From Chaetorhynchus papuensis (lineage: Eukaryota > Chordata > Aves > Passeriformes > Rhipiduridae), in assembly GCA_013396525.1 (NCBI GenBank), contig VWYX01000758.1:112571-176570 (forward strand): a DNA stretch of 64,000 nucleotides. Direction: 5' to 3'. The notes below the pieces were generated by a model that had not been told where the DNA came from, did not search any database, and worked only from the letters and a program-made list of their open reading frames with translations. Below are positions 37,718 through 51,300 of the stretch, one piece after another. A program made the translations under genes and the position numbers. The stretch's first letter is position 1; each line of letters starts with the position of its first letter.

Positions 37718-39626
37718 CTGATATTTGCCTCAAGAGGTGTTTAAAGACTCCAGCCCACTTAGAGGCGGGGCTGCTGCACATTCTCTCCCTACCTGAGACA
37801 AACAAAACCAAAGCTTCCACCATCCCTTTTTTCAGCACTGCTGACTCCTGCCTGACCTGCTGGACAGGAGCTGCCCCATGCTATGGGGCTGCAGGAGGTG
37901 AACAGGGCAGGCTGCCTCTTGGGTGGCTGAGCCACCCCTCTGGGAGGAGATTAGCTACATCACTACATTCCAAATTGTTCTGGCTTGCATTCCCCTTAAT
38001 CCCATATGTCTCTTCCCCTCAAGGCTACATGCATATGGTCTCCAGGGAGCCCTGAATGAAGATCAATTTTTCACTAGCTGCATGCATGTCATATCAATGT
38101 CTTTTGCATTATGATAGCACCACAAGAATTTTGTTTCATTTTTTAATCCTTTGAGCTAAACTGCTACTGAGAAAGCAAGGCAGTTGTACCCTCCATTATT
38201 TGGTCAGGTCTGTGCCACTGCTTTAGACTGTGCCTGGTAGGAGGTCTAACACTTAAACCTGACCCAGAAACTGAATTATTTGGCTGTGGTCTGAAGTACA
38301 AAGACCAGGAAAGAAGAATGGGGAGCAGATCTGAAGTGAGGATGAATGACAAGAGGATCTAGGAATCAGTTTCCCAAGGCACAGATGGACTCCTCTGGCA
38401 GCAGACGAGAGTGCCACAGCACCAGAGATCAGCATCTTTCTCATCAGTCAACTTCATTCGTGCTTCTGCTCCCAGGAAAGGCAGAGCCAGGCCTTTCCCT
38501 GCCAGAGTCAGTGCCACTCTTGGTGTAGTCCCCCCATGGGAGAAAAGGAGAGGTGACAGAGCAGTGGCTGCTGCATTCTGACAACAGATTTGTTGTCTCC
38601 ATCGCTGCCTCCCCCGACCACCCACGTACACTCACACATCCGTACGCACACATGCGCTCAAAAGTCACGGAGAAGCTGCCAGGTATTAATAACACTATTA
38701 GTAATATGTAATGGAATTGTCAAAGCCACCCAGAGCTGGCATAATAGGTAATTCTTCATCATTAACAAAACCTGCCAGTGGAACAGCTACCAGCATCCCA
38801 CTGTTTAATTTTCAGACTGAGGAAGCTCAAAGCTCTCTGTGGGCTGCTCCAAGGGGAGGTTACCCTATGGCCAGTATCTCTCAGGGGCTGGTATTTCTCA
38901 GCGGTAGAAAGTGTCATTGGCAAAGACAATAGCCAGCTGTTGTTGACCAAACCAGAGCTAATCATCACACCCCAAAATGAGACTTTACTAACCTATGAAG
39001 AAATTAAACCTGCAATAAAAATGAAAAAAAAATAATAAGCACTTTCACATCTGTCTCCCCTGCCCCAGACAGGACAGCAGTATGACAGCACTGGGACACC
39101 TGCAGCACCAGCACGGCTACCTTGACTTCTCCATGCACTTACAGCCTGGAAAAGGAGCCACATTCCCTAAAGTTATTGTGAATATTTCAGCTGCAACTCA
39201 GAGTGATGGCCAGGGCCCCGTCCTGCTCGTCACAGGAACAGCACCTCAGCCAGTATCCTGGAGACACAACCAGAACACTCAGCAACCAAAACCACCAGCT
39301 GCTTCTGCCTCAGCTCACGCGAGCCCCAAGATTGTTATTTCTTCTTTTCTTAGTTCCTTGCTCTCAGATAAAGAAAATTGCTCATATTAATATGTGCAAG
39401 GAAAAAATTAAACTGTGAATGAAAAGGGCAAAATATATATACCAGACTTTTTGTAAATGCAGCTGATAGCATCACAGGATCTGCAGCATCACAGCTTCTG
39501 GGGAAGCTGTGAAGAAAAGATAAAGAAAAAAGAAGAGGGGTAAATTGTATTTTGTAGAGGGAAATCACTAAATTGTATCATCAGCTAACTACTTTATATA
39601 AAGTCATTTTATAGAAAAATAGGCTC
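37716..39626. other. Unique non-coding sequence, no gene seen
   Basis: Moderately GC-rich around 38.3-38.6 kb. No frame is protein-like. Confidence 0.5.
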
Positions 39627-39640
39627 TTTTTTTTTTTTTT
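39627..39640. repeat. Poly-T run, 14 bp
   Basis: An uninterrupted T14, followed by CCCC and an A-run. Confidence 0.9.
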
Positions 39641-41917
39641 CCCCAAAAAATGTCCTCTTCTCTATGTTTGAAGAGTGTTATTTAAAAAGTCACCACCAAC
39701 TACTGGACATTTTCCAGGAGAGGAGAAGGAAGAATGAAAAACAAAAAGCAGCTGTTTTGCAACCAAAGCATTTTCAGTTTATTGGAAAACAATAAATTTC
39801 ATGGCAGACACTAAAATTCTGGAGGTTTTTACAACTATGTGTGAAGAACAGTTAACAGCTTTGACTCATATTCTGTCTTTTAGCTACCTACAGGACCCAG
39901 TTTTCCTCCCAGGACCATGCAGACGCATGCAGCAAAAGCACACTCCTGACCCCTCACCTGCCAACCCATGGGTGATGGTGCATTTCTCTGAGTTGGTAAG
40001 GCAACCTGCTGGTTGTAAGGTGAGAAAACCTGGTGGTGAGGAAAAGGAGAAGCTGCTGCACGGAGGATGTGAAATGTCAGGTGAGGGAGGTGCATGGGCA
40101 GACAGTGAGTGGCCTGCACCCGCTCAGGGAGTGCAAGCAGTAGCAAGGAAGAGTGGGAACCCCTCATAGGCAGAATGGAAACAGATGGAGGAGACAGAGG
40201 ATTGCACATAACCTGAGTCTAAAGCAAAAAAAACCCAAAAAACACTTCCTTAAATGAAGCAAAGACAAGACTGGGGCTGAGATCAACAAAAAATGCTACT
40301 GCATCCATCTCACCAAGGAGATGCTGAAGCTTAGCTTTTTGTGTTTATAAATTACCAGAGGCAGCAAAGGGGCAGAACTCTGGCTGGCAGAAAGCAACAA
40401 TATTCATCTGGTATTAGAAGCATTAGAAAAGGAGTAGAGCAGGAACAGACAGCATGCCAGGCTGTTCAAGTGCTCGGGGGATCTGTTTCAAACAGTGAAG
40501 GAAGATGCTGGCAGGGCAAGCCGCTTTTCTAGGCTTGATTGCAATCAGTAGGTAGCTACTAGTTAAAAATCTCAGCTGGGAAGTAATTTGGGTGCAGTCA
40601 TTCTGACATGCTGGCACTCCATGTTCTTTGAAAGTGAGGCAGAATTAGCAGGAGCCCAAGGAAAATGCAAACTCTCCCTCCCAGACTCCAACAGATTCAG
40701 CAACATGGCAGATAAGGTCTCCTAAGAACAGAATTTAAGCATAGAGGAGAGAAAAGAAATTTGCCATTACTGAGATAAACCATGTTAAAGCACAATGGCA
40801 ACCTATCCTATTGTGATAGAAATATAGAAAGCTGAATTAAAGAGCATTATAGCTGTGTCACGAGCCCTTTAGGGACCTGAAAATCTAAAAGAAAATAGAG
40901 AAAAAGTGAAAACTAGACCACAAAGCAAAGAACCAGAATAAAAATCAGAAATGCTAAAGCACAAATTTAATTACAATTAGTAATGGACCCAAAGCTGCAA
41001 GTACAAATGCTAGGTTATCAGCAGAGGCAGAAAAAGAGCACATACAGGCTATTATTTAACAGGAAAAGAGGAGATGATGGCTGATATAGAGAAGGATGAA
41101 GTAGCCTAATCCATCTCTGCTTCAGGCTCCATAACATACTTCAAAAATTAATTTGAACAAGGGGACAGAAATACAAGTCAGAAAGAAAAAAATCTTGAGA
41201 TATGGTCAAATTATCAGTGTATTCTGAAATTCAGCCTCAAGCACTGAAGGAACCAGTTGTAAGAATATCTGATCTGTTCAGAAATCATCCCTGAAATTCA
41301 TGCCTTGGAAGAGACCCCCAGAGACACAGGAAGGGCAAATACGATATCTGTTTAAAATAAGGGGAAAAGGGAACATGAGAAAATGTTGACTAGTCAGTCT
41401 TCCTGGAAAAACCCTAACAGAGATTGCTACCTGATCTGTATATAAAAACCCAAAGGAAAACCAGCTGACAAAAAACAGCTCAGCATAATGAATTTATCAA
41501 GTAAAAATAATTTCAGTTATTCATTTCAACAAAAAGGACAAGTCCGCTGTTTATTCCAGAAAAATCTAATCTCATGTTTGACAAGGTAAGGAGAGTAAGG
41601 AGAAAGTAGTTGAGATATATGTTGTAGCAAAGCACTCAATATTGTCCCACATGGCCACAGGCAAACCAAGGAAATACAATCCAGTTTAGCAGTACTTTTA
41701 GCTGTTTGGACCCTTGAGTATAACCAGATATAAACTCCCCTGCAAACACTATCTGGCCTTACCATCAAACTTTTAATAGGCAAATATTCACAAGGAAGAA
41801 TTCCTCTTTGCAGCACCTGTAGACCACCTGCTATGGCTTTGTGCTCATCAGCATTTCACAGGTGAGGGGGTGGGAGTAACTGGCCTACATGAAATTGCCT
41901 GTCAGTGCAGCCAGGGA
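39641..41917. other. Unique non-coding sequence, no gene seen
   Basis: Purine-rich on the plus strand at 40.6-41.5 kb. A 122-codon frame at 39801-40169 overlaps a 109-codon opposite-strand frame, and neither resembles a known protein. Confidence 0.5.
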
Positions 41918-42091
41918 GAAAAAACAAAAAAACGAACAAAAAAACAAAAACAAACAAAACAAAACAAAAAACCAACAACAACAACAAAACAAACAAACAA
42001 AAAACCACACACACACACACAAAAACACAAAACAAAGCAAACAAACAGACAAAAAATCCCTGAAACCAAAACAAACTAACTAACAAAAAGG
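41918..42091. repeat. A-rich low-complexity tract with CAAA/CAAAA units and a short (CA)n
   Basis: About 170 bp of A-runs broken by single C (AAAACAAAC-type units), with a CACACA run near 42006-42020. On the minus strand this reads as a Phe/Leu/Val/Cys-rich frame (41856-42188), which is an artefact of T-rich sequence and not a membrane protein. Confidence 0.93.
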
Positions 42092-45044
42092 CAACACCAA
42101 ACAGTAAAGTGTCAGTGATTAACTGCCAGTCTGAAATCTCATCTGTTTCCCAAAAAAATCTGACCCAGTCCTGGATCTGCTCCAGCACTTCATCGGTAAC
42201 TGAAACAACAGCAGAGAGTGTGCATTATAAAACCTGCTGATTACTCCAGCTTAAGAGCACGTTGTAGAACAGGACCTGAATTCAAAGCAGTGTCAATAAA
42301 TTGGAGAAATGGTCTGAAATCAACAAGCCACAGATCAATAAAGTCTTCAACTAAATATTAGCTCATAAAAAACAATGCAAATACTGAGACATCGGACATG
42401 GAATAATTGAGAAGTTAGAAGCATGTATTTCAGGACACAGGGAAATGCAAACCCAAGGGTAATTTGGTCTCATTTTGGTAACCCTTGCTCATTGTTGTCT
42501 GCTAAAATCAAGAGGAAATCTCTCTGTGTTTTCCCACTCCCACGAGGGCTGGGCTGGTGTCTGGGATCCAAGGCTGTGCACCAAATGTGAAGATTGAAGC
42601 AGGTGGAAATGTGGAAGACAGCTGCAGAAAAGACAAAGGAAGCATGCAGCAGAGGAGATGGTGAACAACATAGAATTTTCTGATCTGGAAAACCAAAAAG
42701 GTATTTTTTAGAAAAAACTGTTAGAAAGAGGTTTCAAACAGAAATTGACCTCTGTTTCTCTTTTGGGTGTTTTGTTGTTTAAAATATAAATTTTTAAAAA
42801 CTATACACTCTTTCATCATATATGCTTTAGATCTTAATACAGGCTTAATTCACTCCTCTATTATTTTCTCTTTGGTCTATTGAGAAAAAAAATAGGATAA
42901 TGAAAATGAAAAAACCAGGGGAACAGGAGAGAAAAAAGTAAAAAAGTTAGAATTAAAAACTTGTTATTTTGTCAATTTTCAAAGATGGCAGTTGACTAAT
43001 AAAAGATAAAACAAAAATAATTAATGTTATTTCTTATTTCTCAATTTAAAAAATATTAAAGAAATGGGAATGCTCCTATGGTTTTCGATGAAAGCCTAAC
43101 TATATATTTTTCACCAATCCTTCAGCTGCCTCAGGAACTGAGATTATCTCTCTCTGCTACTGAAGAAAAGTGCAAATACCACAGATCCCTTTCTACGACA
43201 CTCTTTTCTCACCTTCCTCCCAGTGAAAAGTGACACTTTATCAGCAGTACCACAGGGATATTTTTCTGTTATCCTGTATTGGTTTGGCCAACCTATTAGC
43301 AACAATATAGATTCTCGTCAGAGCTAATGCATCATCTTTGATCATCCTCCTAGTTTACATTTCTCATGTCTTTTATTCACATCTCACAACCCTCATTATT
43401 ATACACATTTCCAAGCTTTCATCTCCCAAAGGGCAGAGAGGGAATAACAGGGAAGCTGGAATGTAACAAGATTTGGCACTAAGCTTTGATTTATTGAATC
43501 AAAGGCCATGGAGAAGGAGCACAGAGAAAGGAAAGAGCAGGAGAGGAGTAGTGCACAACAATAATTTGCAAAGATCTTAGGTGCCGGCGAAACCTTGATT
43601 GTTAATGAGCAGCTGCTTTCTGCAGTGCTGATGGTGAGGAGAAATCTCTCCAGCCTCCTGGCCCCAAAACTGCCCCTGACACAGGGAGTCGGACAAGCAG
43701 CTGAGGTAGAGCCCAGGCAGCAGCTCAAGAGCAGTCACCCTCCCCATGCTCAGACACAGAAACAGCCTCTGGGACAGTGACCCCTGTTCAGGCTCAGCAA
43801 GGCTGGGCTGTTGACCGCCTCTGTGGAGTGAGAACATGGGCACAGCTCACCTCTCTACTCAGCTGTGTAAAAAACTTCTGGTCTCTCGGCTGTCCTGCCA
43901 TATCCCTCCTCTGCCTAACAAAGCAGCTCTTCTGGTGAGAGGGAGCAAGGTCAGCCAGAGGAGGGGGAGCCCTGGTGCACCCCAACACCCACTGCTCACC
44001 TGCAGCAGAGCAGTGGGGCTGCAAGGGGCTGCTCAGAGGGCAACAGAGGGGGGAGTTGGTCTTCATCATCCTCCCACTGCCCAGCAAGGTTGTGCTGGCC
44101 CTGAGCATCTGGAGGAAGTGTTTTTCACACAAGTCCATCCTCCAGAAGAACACCAGAAGAACAGCAATGTCTAAAGCCTCATCAAACCTCCTGCTCCTCT
44201 CTTGGTATGAGTTGCTGCTCCCCACAAAAGCTTAAGTCCAGTAGCTGTGACTTCAGTCACCACTTCCATGGATTTAAGGACGAGAAAGCTGAGCCAGAGC
44301 TGGAAACGCTGCTGCTCCAGCTAAATGAAGGACAACACTGCCCAGCAGTCAGGACAGAGGGGCAGCTACTGAGAGCCCCCTGTGGGGTCATGGAGGGAGA
44401 CAGCTCTGTTGCTCCTCGTTGAACAAGTATCTGCCATGTAAAGATAATAAGCACTCCATCTGCAAGGTCCCTCTAGCTGTTGACATCTGCAGGCACAACA
44501 AGCCCTTTGCAAAAGACAGACAGACACATTTCCTAATTTAAAAATCAGTACCCAGGACACTGGAGGTACAGGCAACCAGCCTGCACAGTCAAAGGTGGCA
44601 GAAGTCAGTACAAATTGATCAGAAGCTTTGAGATCCTTGGTGCAGATATGCTAACCGTGTGCAGAACAGAAAGGTTAGGCAGAGCAGAGGAGAGACAGCC
44701 GTACCCCTGCTTATGCCATCCCTGTTTACTGGATAAACAAAGGACTCCTGTAGAAAAACAAATATTGTAAGTCTAGCTTTTTTTCCACTGCCAGAACTGC
44801 CCGATTTAGAGATAAACACACAGATGAAAAGCAGTTCTTAGAATAAGCTGGACTGTTTTGGCTTTTGGCACTGGAAATGATAGAGATTTGTGTCAGTGGG
44901 ACTCCAGAGTACATTAATCCTTTATAAATGTTTTTTAAATAATACATGTGCCCTGAAAGAACATGTGAGGATTGCCTTATTAAACTGAGATCTAAATTTA
45001 AAGGTGTATTTGAAGAAAGGCATAATTTATTAAACTGCTGGCAG
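42092..45044. other. Non-coding sequence, AT-rich then GC-richer
   Basis: 42700-43080 is strongly AT-rich with mixed A and T runs. 43600-44250 is visibly richer in G+C and holds several overlapping frames, including 143 codons at 43794-44225 minus and 112 codons at 43836-44174 plus. These cover the same bases on both strands and I recognise no domain. I do not call a gene, though this is the least certain of the negative calls. Confidence 0.45.
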
Positions 45045-45335
45045 CACCTTCCAGTCTCACAGAAAGCCCTCAGCACAAATGTCCCCTTCCTGCCTTGCTG
45101 GGTCACTCCCCAGCCCTGGCAAAGCCCACAGTACCCTGCTGAAGGACGAGGCAGGGAGCTGTGCAGCCCTGGGGCACTGGGATGCTCTTCCCATGACCAC
45201 TGTAAGACCAGAGCAGGGCCACCAGCACAGGGAGCCCCTGCTGAGCCTCCTGCCCAAGGACTTGGTGCAGAGCCCAGCAGCGAGAGACAGCAAGCAGCAA
45301 CCTGTGCAGACCTTGCCTCCTGCCCCTGAAAGCCC
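45045..45335. other. GC-rich block with nearly all frames open
   Basis: A sharply bounded stretch rich in CCC/GGG and CAG/CTG words between AT-rich flanks. At 45103-45300 all three minus frames and at least two plus frames lack stop codons. Nothing links it to a known exon or repeat. The openness most likely reflects scarcity of TA dinucleotides. CpG is rare, so it is not a typical CpG island. Confidence 0.6.
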
Positions 45336-48300
45336 ATATATGATGCAGAGTATATTAGTGTATTGAAAGAAATCCCTGTGACTTTTGCTATGACTTCCTA
45401 GTGCATCAACTTTGGCTTCTGAACTTCTGAGCCAGCAAACTCTGTACATGCTTGTTTTAAGCACCTGGACAACTTCCATGCTTAAGGCACAGCCCCCAGT
45501 AAGTGTTTTTCTCTGTCAGGAGCCTGTTGACTTACCTTCAGAAGGAGAAACACATCTGTCCAGAAGCAAAGGTCTCCAGACAGACCCTACCACCTCTCTT
45601 GGGCCCCAGGCAGGTGCTGGGCTGGTCTCTTGTGGTTGACTCCAAAGCCACAGTTTGGCCAGCAAAGATGGCCCGGAGGATTTATCCAGATGTATATGCA
45701 GGATGCAAGGATCTCCTAGTCACTGTGATGCCATACTGGTGATTCCCCTTCAGCTCTGCACAACCAGCAGGAACACCAGCCTCCTTTTCCTAGAGAAGAT
45801 GCTCCTGGGCACAGGGTGCATTTGGGGATCCCCAAGCACCTGGGCTTTAACTCACTGAACTACAGGAAGCATTGTTCCTGTTTTATCCTCCGGGGGAGAT
45901 CAGAGCAATTAGCAACTCAGGCTCCTGCCATGAGGCCATGGCAGTGTGGGGAGCAGAGCACCAGGGATGTGGGCGGCTGACCCAAAATCCTCCCTTCTCC
46001 CCTTGGTCCTACAGAGGGTCTGCCTGGCCTGGGGCTTGTTTGAAGCATCCTAGTTCACCTGCTCAGCAGCAACAGTTTTGACAATGTTTTTTATCAGGTG
46101 AACAATCTCATGTTCAACAAAAGCATCGAAAAATAGAGACAGAAAAAAAGAAATTCCTGACATGGCCTAATTTGAGGTCTAACACCAAAGAGGTCTGCAG
46201 CAAATTGGAAATTTTCTTCACATAGTAGAGATCAATAAATGTAATTATTTGGACTTAAACCTCATGAATTCTGAAAAGCTTTTCGGATTTACTTGGAGAA
46301 TAAGTGCTATTTTATATGATGTCAAAGCTGATCAGAATAACAACACCCACAGCAAAGACCCTGTCAGTGGGAATGAAACCTTACAGTATCTCGCTATGTT
46401 GTTGCTTTTCTTAAAGGAACATTACCAGGGCATGAATCAAGTTAAAAGAATTGATGTCCCCTCTCCAGAGCTATTAGCAAAGCAAGCTGGGCTTGTAAAC
46501 CTCTCAGCATTCCAGTCTCCATATCTTATCTTAAACCTAACACATTCTTCAGATTTCATTTGTTTTCCTGGGTAACACTGGCTGTTCAGGCTTATGCTTT
46601 CTTTAAGATGCTGAAGTTAGACTGCCTGTCAGAGATGGGGCTCAAATCCAAGCCCTATTTCCACAAATCTGTATTCTGGGATTTGAGAGAAAATAGGATT
46701 GGCATTCAAGACACACTTGATATCAGAAAATTAAAACATGAACAGCAAGCCAAGTCAGATGCAAAATCCACATTGGTTTGGTCTTTTTCCAGAACCTTTA
46801 CTTTCACTGGTATGAATCAGGGGTAATTCCACTAAAGTCAAGGTGCTTCTCAGCTGGAAAACTGGCATTAGAAGAGAAATTCTCAGGCCCTAGGGTTGAA
46901 TCACTTTCACTTTCCATTAATCCTCCCTGGTTTTCCAGCACTGCACATCATGGCTGTGTTGAGCTCACAGCAGTAGAGGACTAAGTCTGAAACCAATTTG
47001 TTCCCAGCAGCAGCCTACCAACCCAGAAGTCTATGCATTTTAACCAAGGCTACATGCTGGAGCCAAAGTGCCATCCTTAGAGATCAGATCATTTAGACTG
47101 CACTTGCCTTGGTAGCAGTAAACAGATTTTTAACCAGTTCAGGTGGTGCCTGACCTCGTCTAAGCAGAAAATACAGCTCAGTCCCTCCGGTGAACCTTGT
47201 GGCTGAGCTGCTCCTTCCTGGCTGCCAAACCCACTTGTCCATCTCTGTACACCACTCCTGGCCCCTGACAACCACAACCACAACCTGCCTGAATTCAATC
47301 CAACAGTCACAGGATGCTTGTGTAGATTGATGTATATTTCAGGTCAGAATTTGAAGCACTCCAGCAGAGACAGATCCCAGATTGTGGCTTTCATTGTTCC
47401 TGCAAGACAAGCTTCAAGCCACACCATCTGCTGGGCTGTTCTTTTCCACTTAACTAAAACATGGGGAAAAGTGCATCCCAGTCCTTTGGCTAGAGCCCAA
47501 AGCAGCTGTCACTCCACATACCTGAAATTTGCATGTGCAGTGAAAGGGGCTGGTCAGTATACACAGAGAGCTGTAATTACTCCAGCAAGTCTTTCTGTCA
47601 GAAACACAGCTAAGCTCTGCTTCTGCCAATCTGGTTCAGAGCATTTCCCAAACTGCAATAAGCATCAAAGTTCACAAAACAACTTTTTTAACTGGTAGAA
47701 GATTGGCTTGATTTGCCAAGCTTATCCAAGCTGTCTGCAAAGACAGAACCAATAGGCAAAGAGCAAGTCACTGTGAGATGAGGAAAAAGGATAAAAATAC
47801 CTGGAATTCCCCACACTTCAGGAAAAAAGCTGGAAAACATGTTCAAAGCATTAACAACCTTCAAGGAGAAGTAAGCTAAGCAGTATCCTTCCTTTTCATT
47901 TCCAGCCACTGCAGGACAGGCCACGTTACAAGAATGCTACTAAAGGTGGACCCATCGGGATGTGGATGATGTCCCTTGACAGTGCCATGAGAGTTTTTAT
48001 GGAGGCAGGTAGACAAACCAAGTAGGATCAAGTCAGGCAGAGGAAAGGGAATTTACTTTGTGCCAGAGCCTTTGTCTACCCCAAGATGTCCAAAAGATAT
48101 CAAGATAGTTGGTGATCACTCTAGCCTCCCTTCCTTGGGGCAGGACCTATCTATGTATATGTGGTCCACTCCTTGGAGGCAGCTGAAATCTGAAAGGCTC
48201 CTCTCACCCTTGTCCCTGAGCACGCTACAGCATGGACACTCTCATCACAGACAGGGACAGCCCCTCCACAGGAGACACGAGGATCAGGGATCTTAGGAAA

Positions 48301-51300
48301 AAACCACCTGGATTCAAAAGTAATGTTAAAACAAACTCAGAAAAGCCCAGTTTCTAAGTAGATAACCATTCTCCATAACTGAGTCTGGAAAAACCACGCT
48401 GTGCCTGGCGTCTCTGCTGGTTGCACTAATTGCTCTTATAAGCCATCCGTTTGTCAACTACAACTCCATCAGATAAGTCAAACAGACTGTAAGGCCTGGT
48501 TACAAAATCCCCCCAGGAAGCAGGAAAACAAGCAGGATAAAGACTAAATTAGTGGAGAGGAAAAGGTTGATGATTTTGTTTGTTTTCGAAAAAAAGCCAA
48601 AAAATGCCACAGGCGACCAAACAAGGAACCTCCATCCTTCTGCACAGCACCAATTTCACCACACTGATCATATTCCCTAGAGACATGGGCAGATGTTCCC
48701 TTCAAACAGAGAAACTAGTAAAGATGATACATAACATGACAGCCCAACGTGAGTCATGGTCTGTCCATGGCAGCACCAGAGAATATGCAGAGTAAGGGCC
48801 TAACCTCACTAGTAATAACTGAGCTGGGACAGGAGTCAGGTTCAAGAGCTGAAAAATCCAGCAAAAATGCCAACTGCTATCTGACATTAGGAATTAGGTC
48901 TTGTCAGATACCCACAAGGATGTCCAGCTGATGTTTCATGTCAAAGGAATCAGCTTTCCAAAAATCTTCGAAATGATAGGAGGGAAGAACATTCCCCTTC
49001 TTCAGCCACACAGTTCTTTGCTTCTGCGTTTTAGACGCTTTCTCTTTTTTCATCTCCAAACAAGCAAATTGAGTTTTTCAGCAAATAATGACAGAGGACC
49101 GTTGGGGGATAGATGTCAGAAGCATCTCTGTATGTATATGTCATGCTCCTGTTTCTATTATTCTTCTCCTGCATCTTCTGTTTCAACCTGTCTGTGTTAT
49201 AGACAGATATTGCTTTCTGTTCTGCGGAGATCATTACGCTTGTAATTGGAAACCTCGAGAAATTTTTCTTCCCTCATCCCCTCGGAGGAACAGCTGACAA
49301 TAGAAACTTGAGTGTCAAATTGTCATTCAGATTATGGGAAAGGAGATATAGCTATGGAAACGACCTAGAATTTTTTCACTTTCTTTTTCATCCTTCAAGT
49401 ACAGCTAAGAGCTGATAAAGAGGTTGCATAAAAAGCCCTGAGTAACTGGGACCAGGGTGAGCACAATTATGGTAGGTAGAGACAGATGCTCTCATCAAGT
49501 GCAGTGCAATTTTAAGTCCTCACTACTTTTACATGCAGCTGATTTTCTCTTCCAGTACGTTATGGGCCCATTCTGCTCCAAGTTTCAACTCACAAGGAGA
49601 AATGCTCTTCCATAGGAGAGTCTCTCCTTCCTGCCATGCTGAAACCACACTGACTGTATCAGCTTCAACATGCCACCCCTCTCTATGTTGTTCTACCTAG
49701 TATAAACTGAAATTTTCTTTTTTCATCTAGAAGCAATAATTGCCATTTTGTCCTGTGCCTGTGCAAAGATTGGCCAAAGTGACCTTGGCCAGAGACAGGA
49801 TCTCCTAGATGCTCTTGCTCTACCAATAGCTATATTTCATCACCTTGAGAAAGTGCAGTAAACAAATATAATAGTGATGATATTTGATATTCCTTCTATT
49901 ACTGGTTTCACCATCTTGTGTTAAAAGGCCCTGAGGCTGTGAGCAGAAAAACACAGCAAGAGTGGAGCCTGGAGTAGATCCTAATGGAAAGGTCAGCCCA
50001 AGGAGAGGAACGGCAAAGAAATTTTCCTGAGTAAAAAGGAGGAAAAGATGAAGTGAAAAGAATGGTATAGGAAAGCTTTCCGCTACTATTAAAAAAAATT
50101 TAAATTGGGGCTAAAACACCAATTTGTTGTGTGCAAACACTATCAAAAAGTGAGGCAAAAGAGCTTTCTGTCTATCTGTGGTACAGAAATACTTAAAGGC
50201 CTTTTCCTTGTACAGTTGAAAGGCTACAAAAGGATTGCATTGAAGAAAAGAGCAAAACATTCTGTAATTATGGTGTATTTTCTAAAAGGAAAAATAAGAG
50301 TTTCAACAAGAAATGAGAGGAGATGTGAGGAAGTCTCCCTTGTTTCACTAGTTAGGTTAGAAATTTTCTGCAGTACCTTTTATATTGATAATTTCTTTTT
50401 CAAAGTTCTGTCTGTTTAAAATATAAGGAGCCCTGAGCTGGCCATTTTGTCCACTGTCTTTTCAAAACAGTGTGAAGCTGAAGCTGTAAACTGTCGTGCT
50501 TTATTTATCACATGTTTACAGTAGCCTGCCATGCATGCTGAGCAGTTTCCAAACACTGAAGAAGAATGGAGCCACATCTCAAGATCTCATACTCTGAGAG
50601 AAGATGACAGAGGTTAAGAGAAAAACAATACGCAATTTAGGTTTAAAGCTCATTTTACACTCAGGCAAATTTCTATCACTTTGGCAATGTGAAGAGGATT
50701 CCACATAGTAAAAAGGGTGATTTATTATTACTTTATGGCTCCTTTATATTTTCAAGATAAGAAAATGAACTCTTCTATAACTGAAAATTGATCTCCAACG
50801 CACAGATCTGTTCAGTTCAGAGTAAACAACCCAGTAGCAATGCGTCTTTAAAAGGACTCTAAAAGTAGAAAGAGAAATGCTACCATACATCCAATGTTTC
50901 CAAACATCTTTGGCTTTTTCTGCCTCCAAGCACGCCCCGGGCAGACTCTCTATCTGTTTAGCTGAGATTTCTCCTTTGCTGGCAAAGGCGAGACATTCCC
51001 TCTCTGCTCGGCAGCTGCAACACGTTGCTCCCCCTGGGATCAGCGCACTGAGACCGAAGCCTCAGGCGGGGGAGTGATCTCCATCACCCACACAACGTTC
51101 TGTGTGCTCCCATGTGCATGATAAACTCACTGTGAGGACAAATTCACCCTGACCTGAGCAGGCAGCACGCTGCCTGCTTGTACACCCTGGGAGAAAAGCG
51201 ATTGACTCAGGGCAGCGCCCGCAGCCATCCCGAGGACACAAAAGTGCCCCCGTGTCTGCTGGCAAGGAGCTGGCTCATTTTCACACAGAAAACACTGGGA

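Noticed and set aside
37576..38055. 159-codon frame containing a His-Thr run
   Set aside because: The run is the (AC)21 microsatellite translated; the rest has no protein-like features.
41885..41960. Resemblance of the sequence before the A-rich tract to the end of a primate Alu with its A-tail
   Set aside because: Only a short stretch is similar. No Alu body lies upstream, and all other repeats are avian.
41856..42188. Apparent multi-pass membrane protein (Phe/Leu/Val/Cys-rich) on the minus strand
   Set aside because: It is the T-rich strand of a low-complexity (CAAAA)n tract.
44726..45337. 203-codon minus-strand open frame, the longest in the window
   Set aside because: It overlaps other open frames on both strands across the GC-rich block, then runs into AT-rich sequence without domain or composition change typical of a protein. 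I recognise no family.
46249..46575. 108-codon frame with ordinary amino-acid mix
   Set aside because: No family recognised, no splice or promoter support, and this length is expected by chance in 64 kb.
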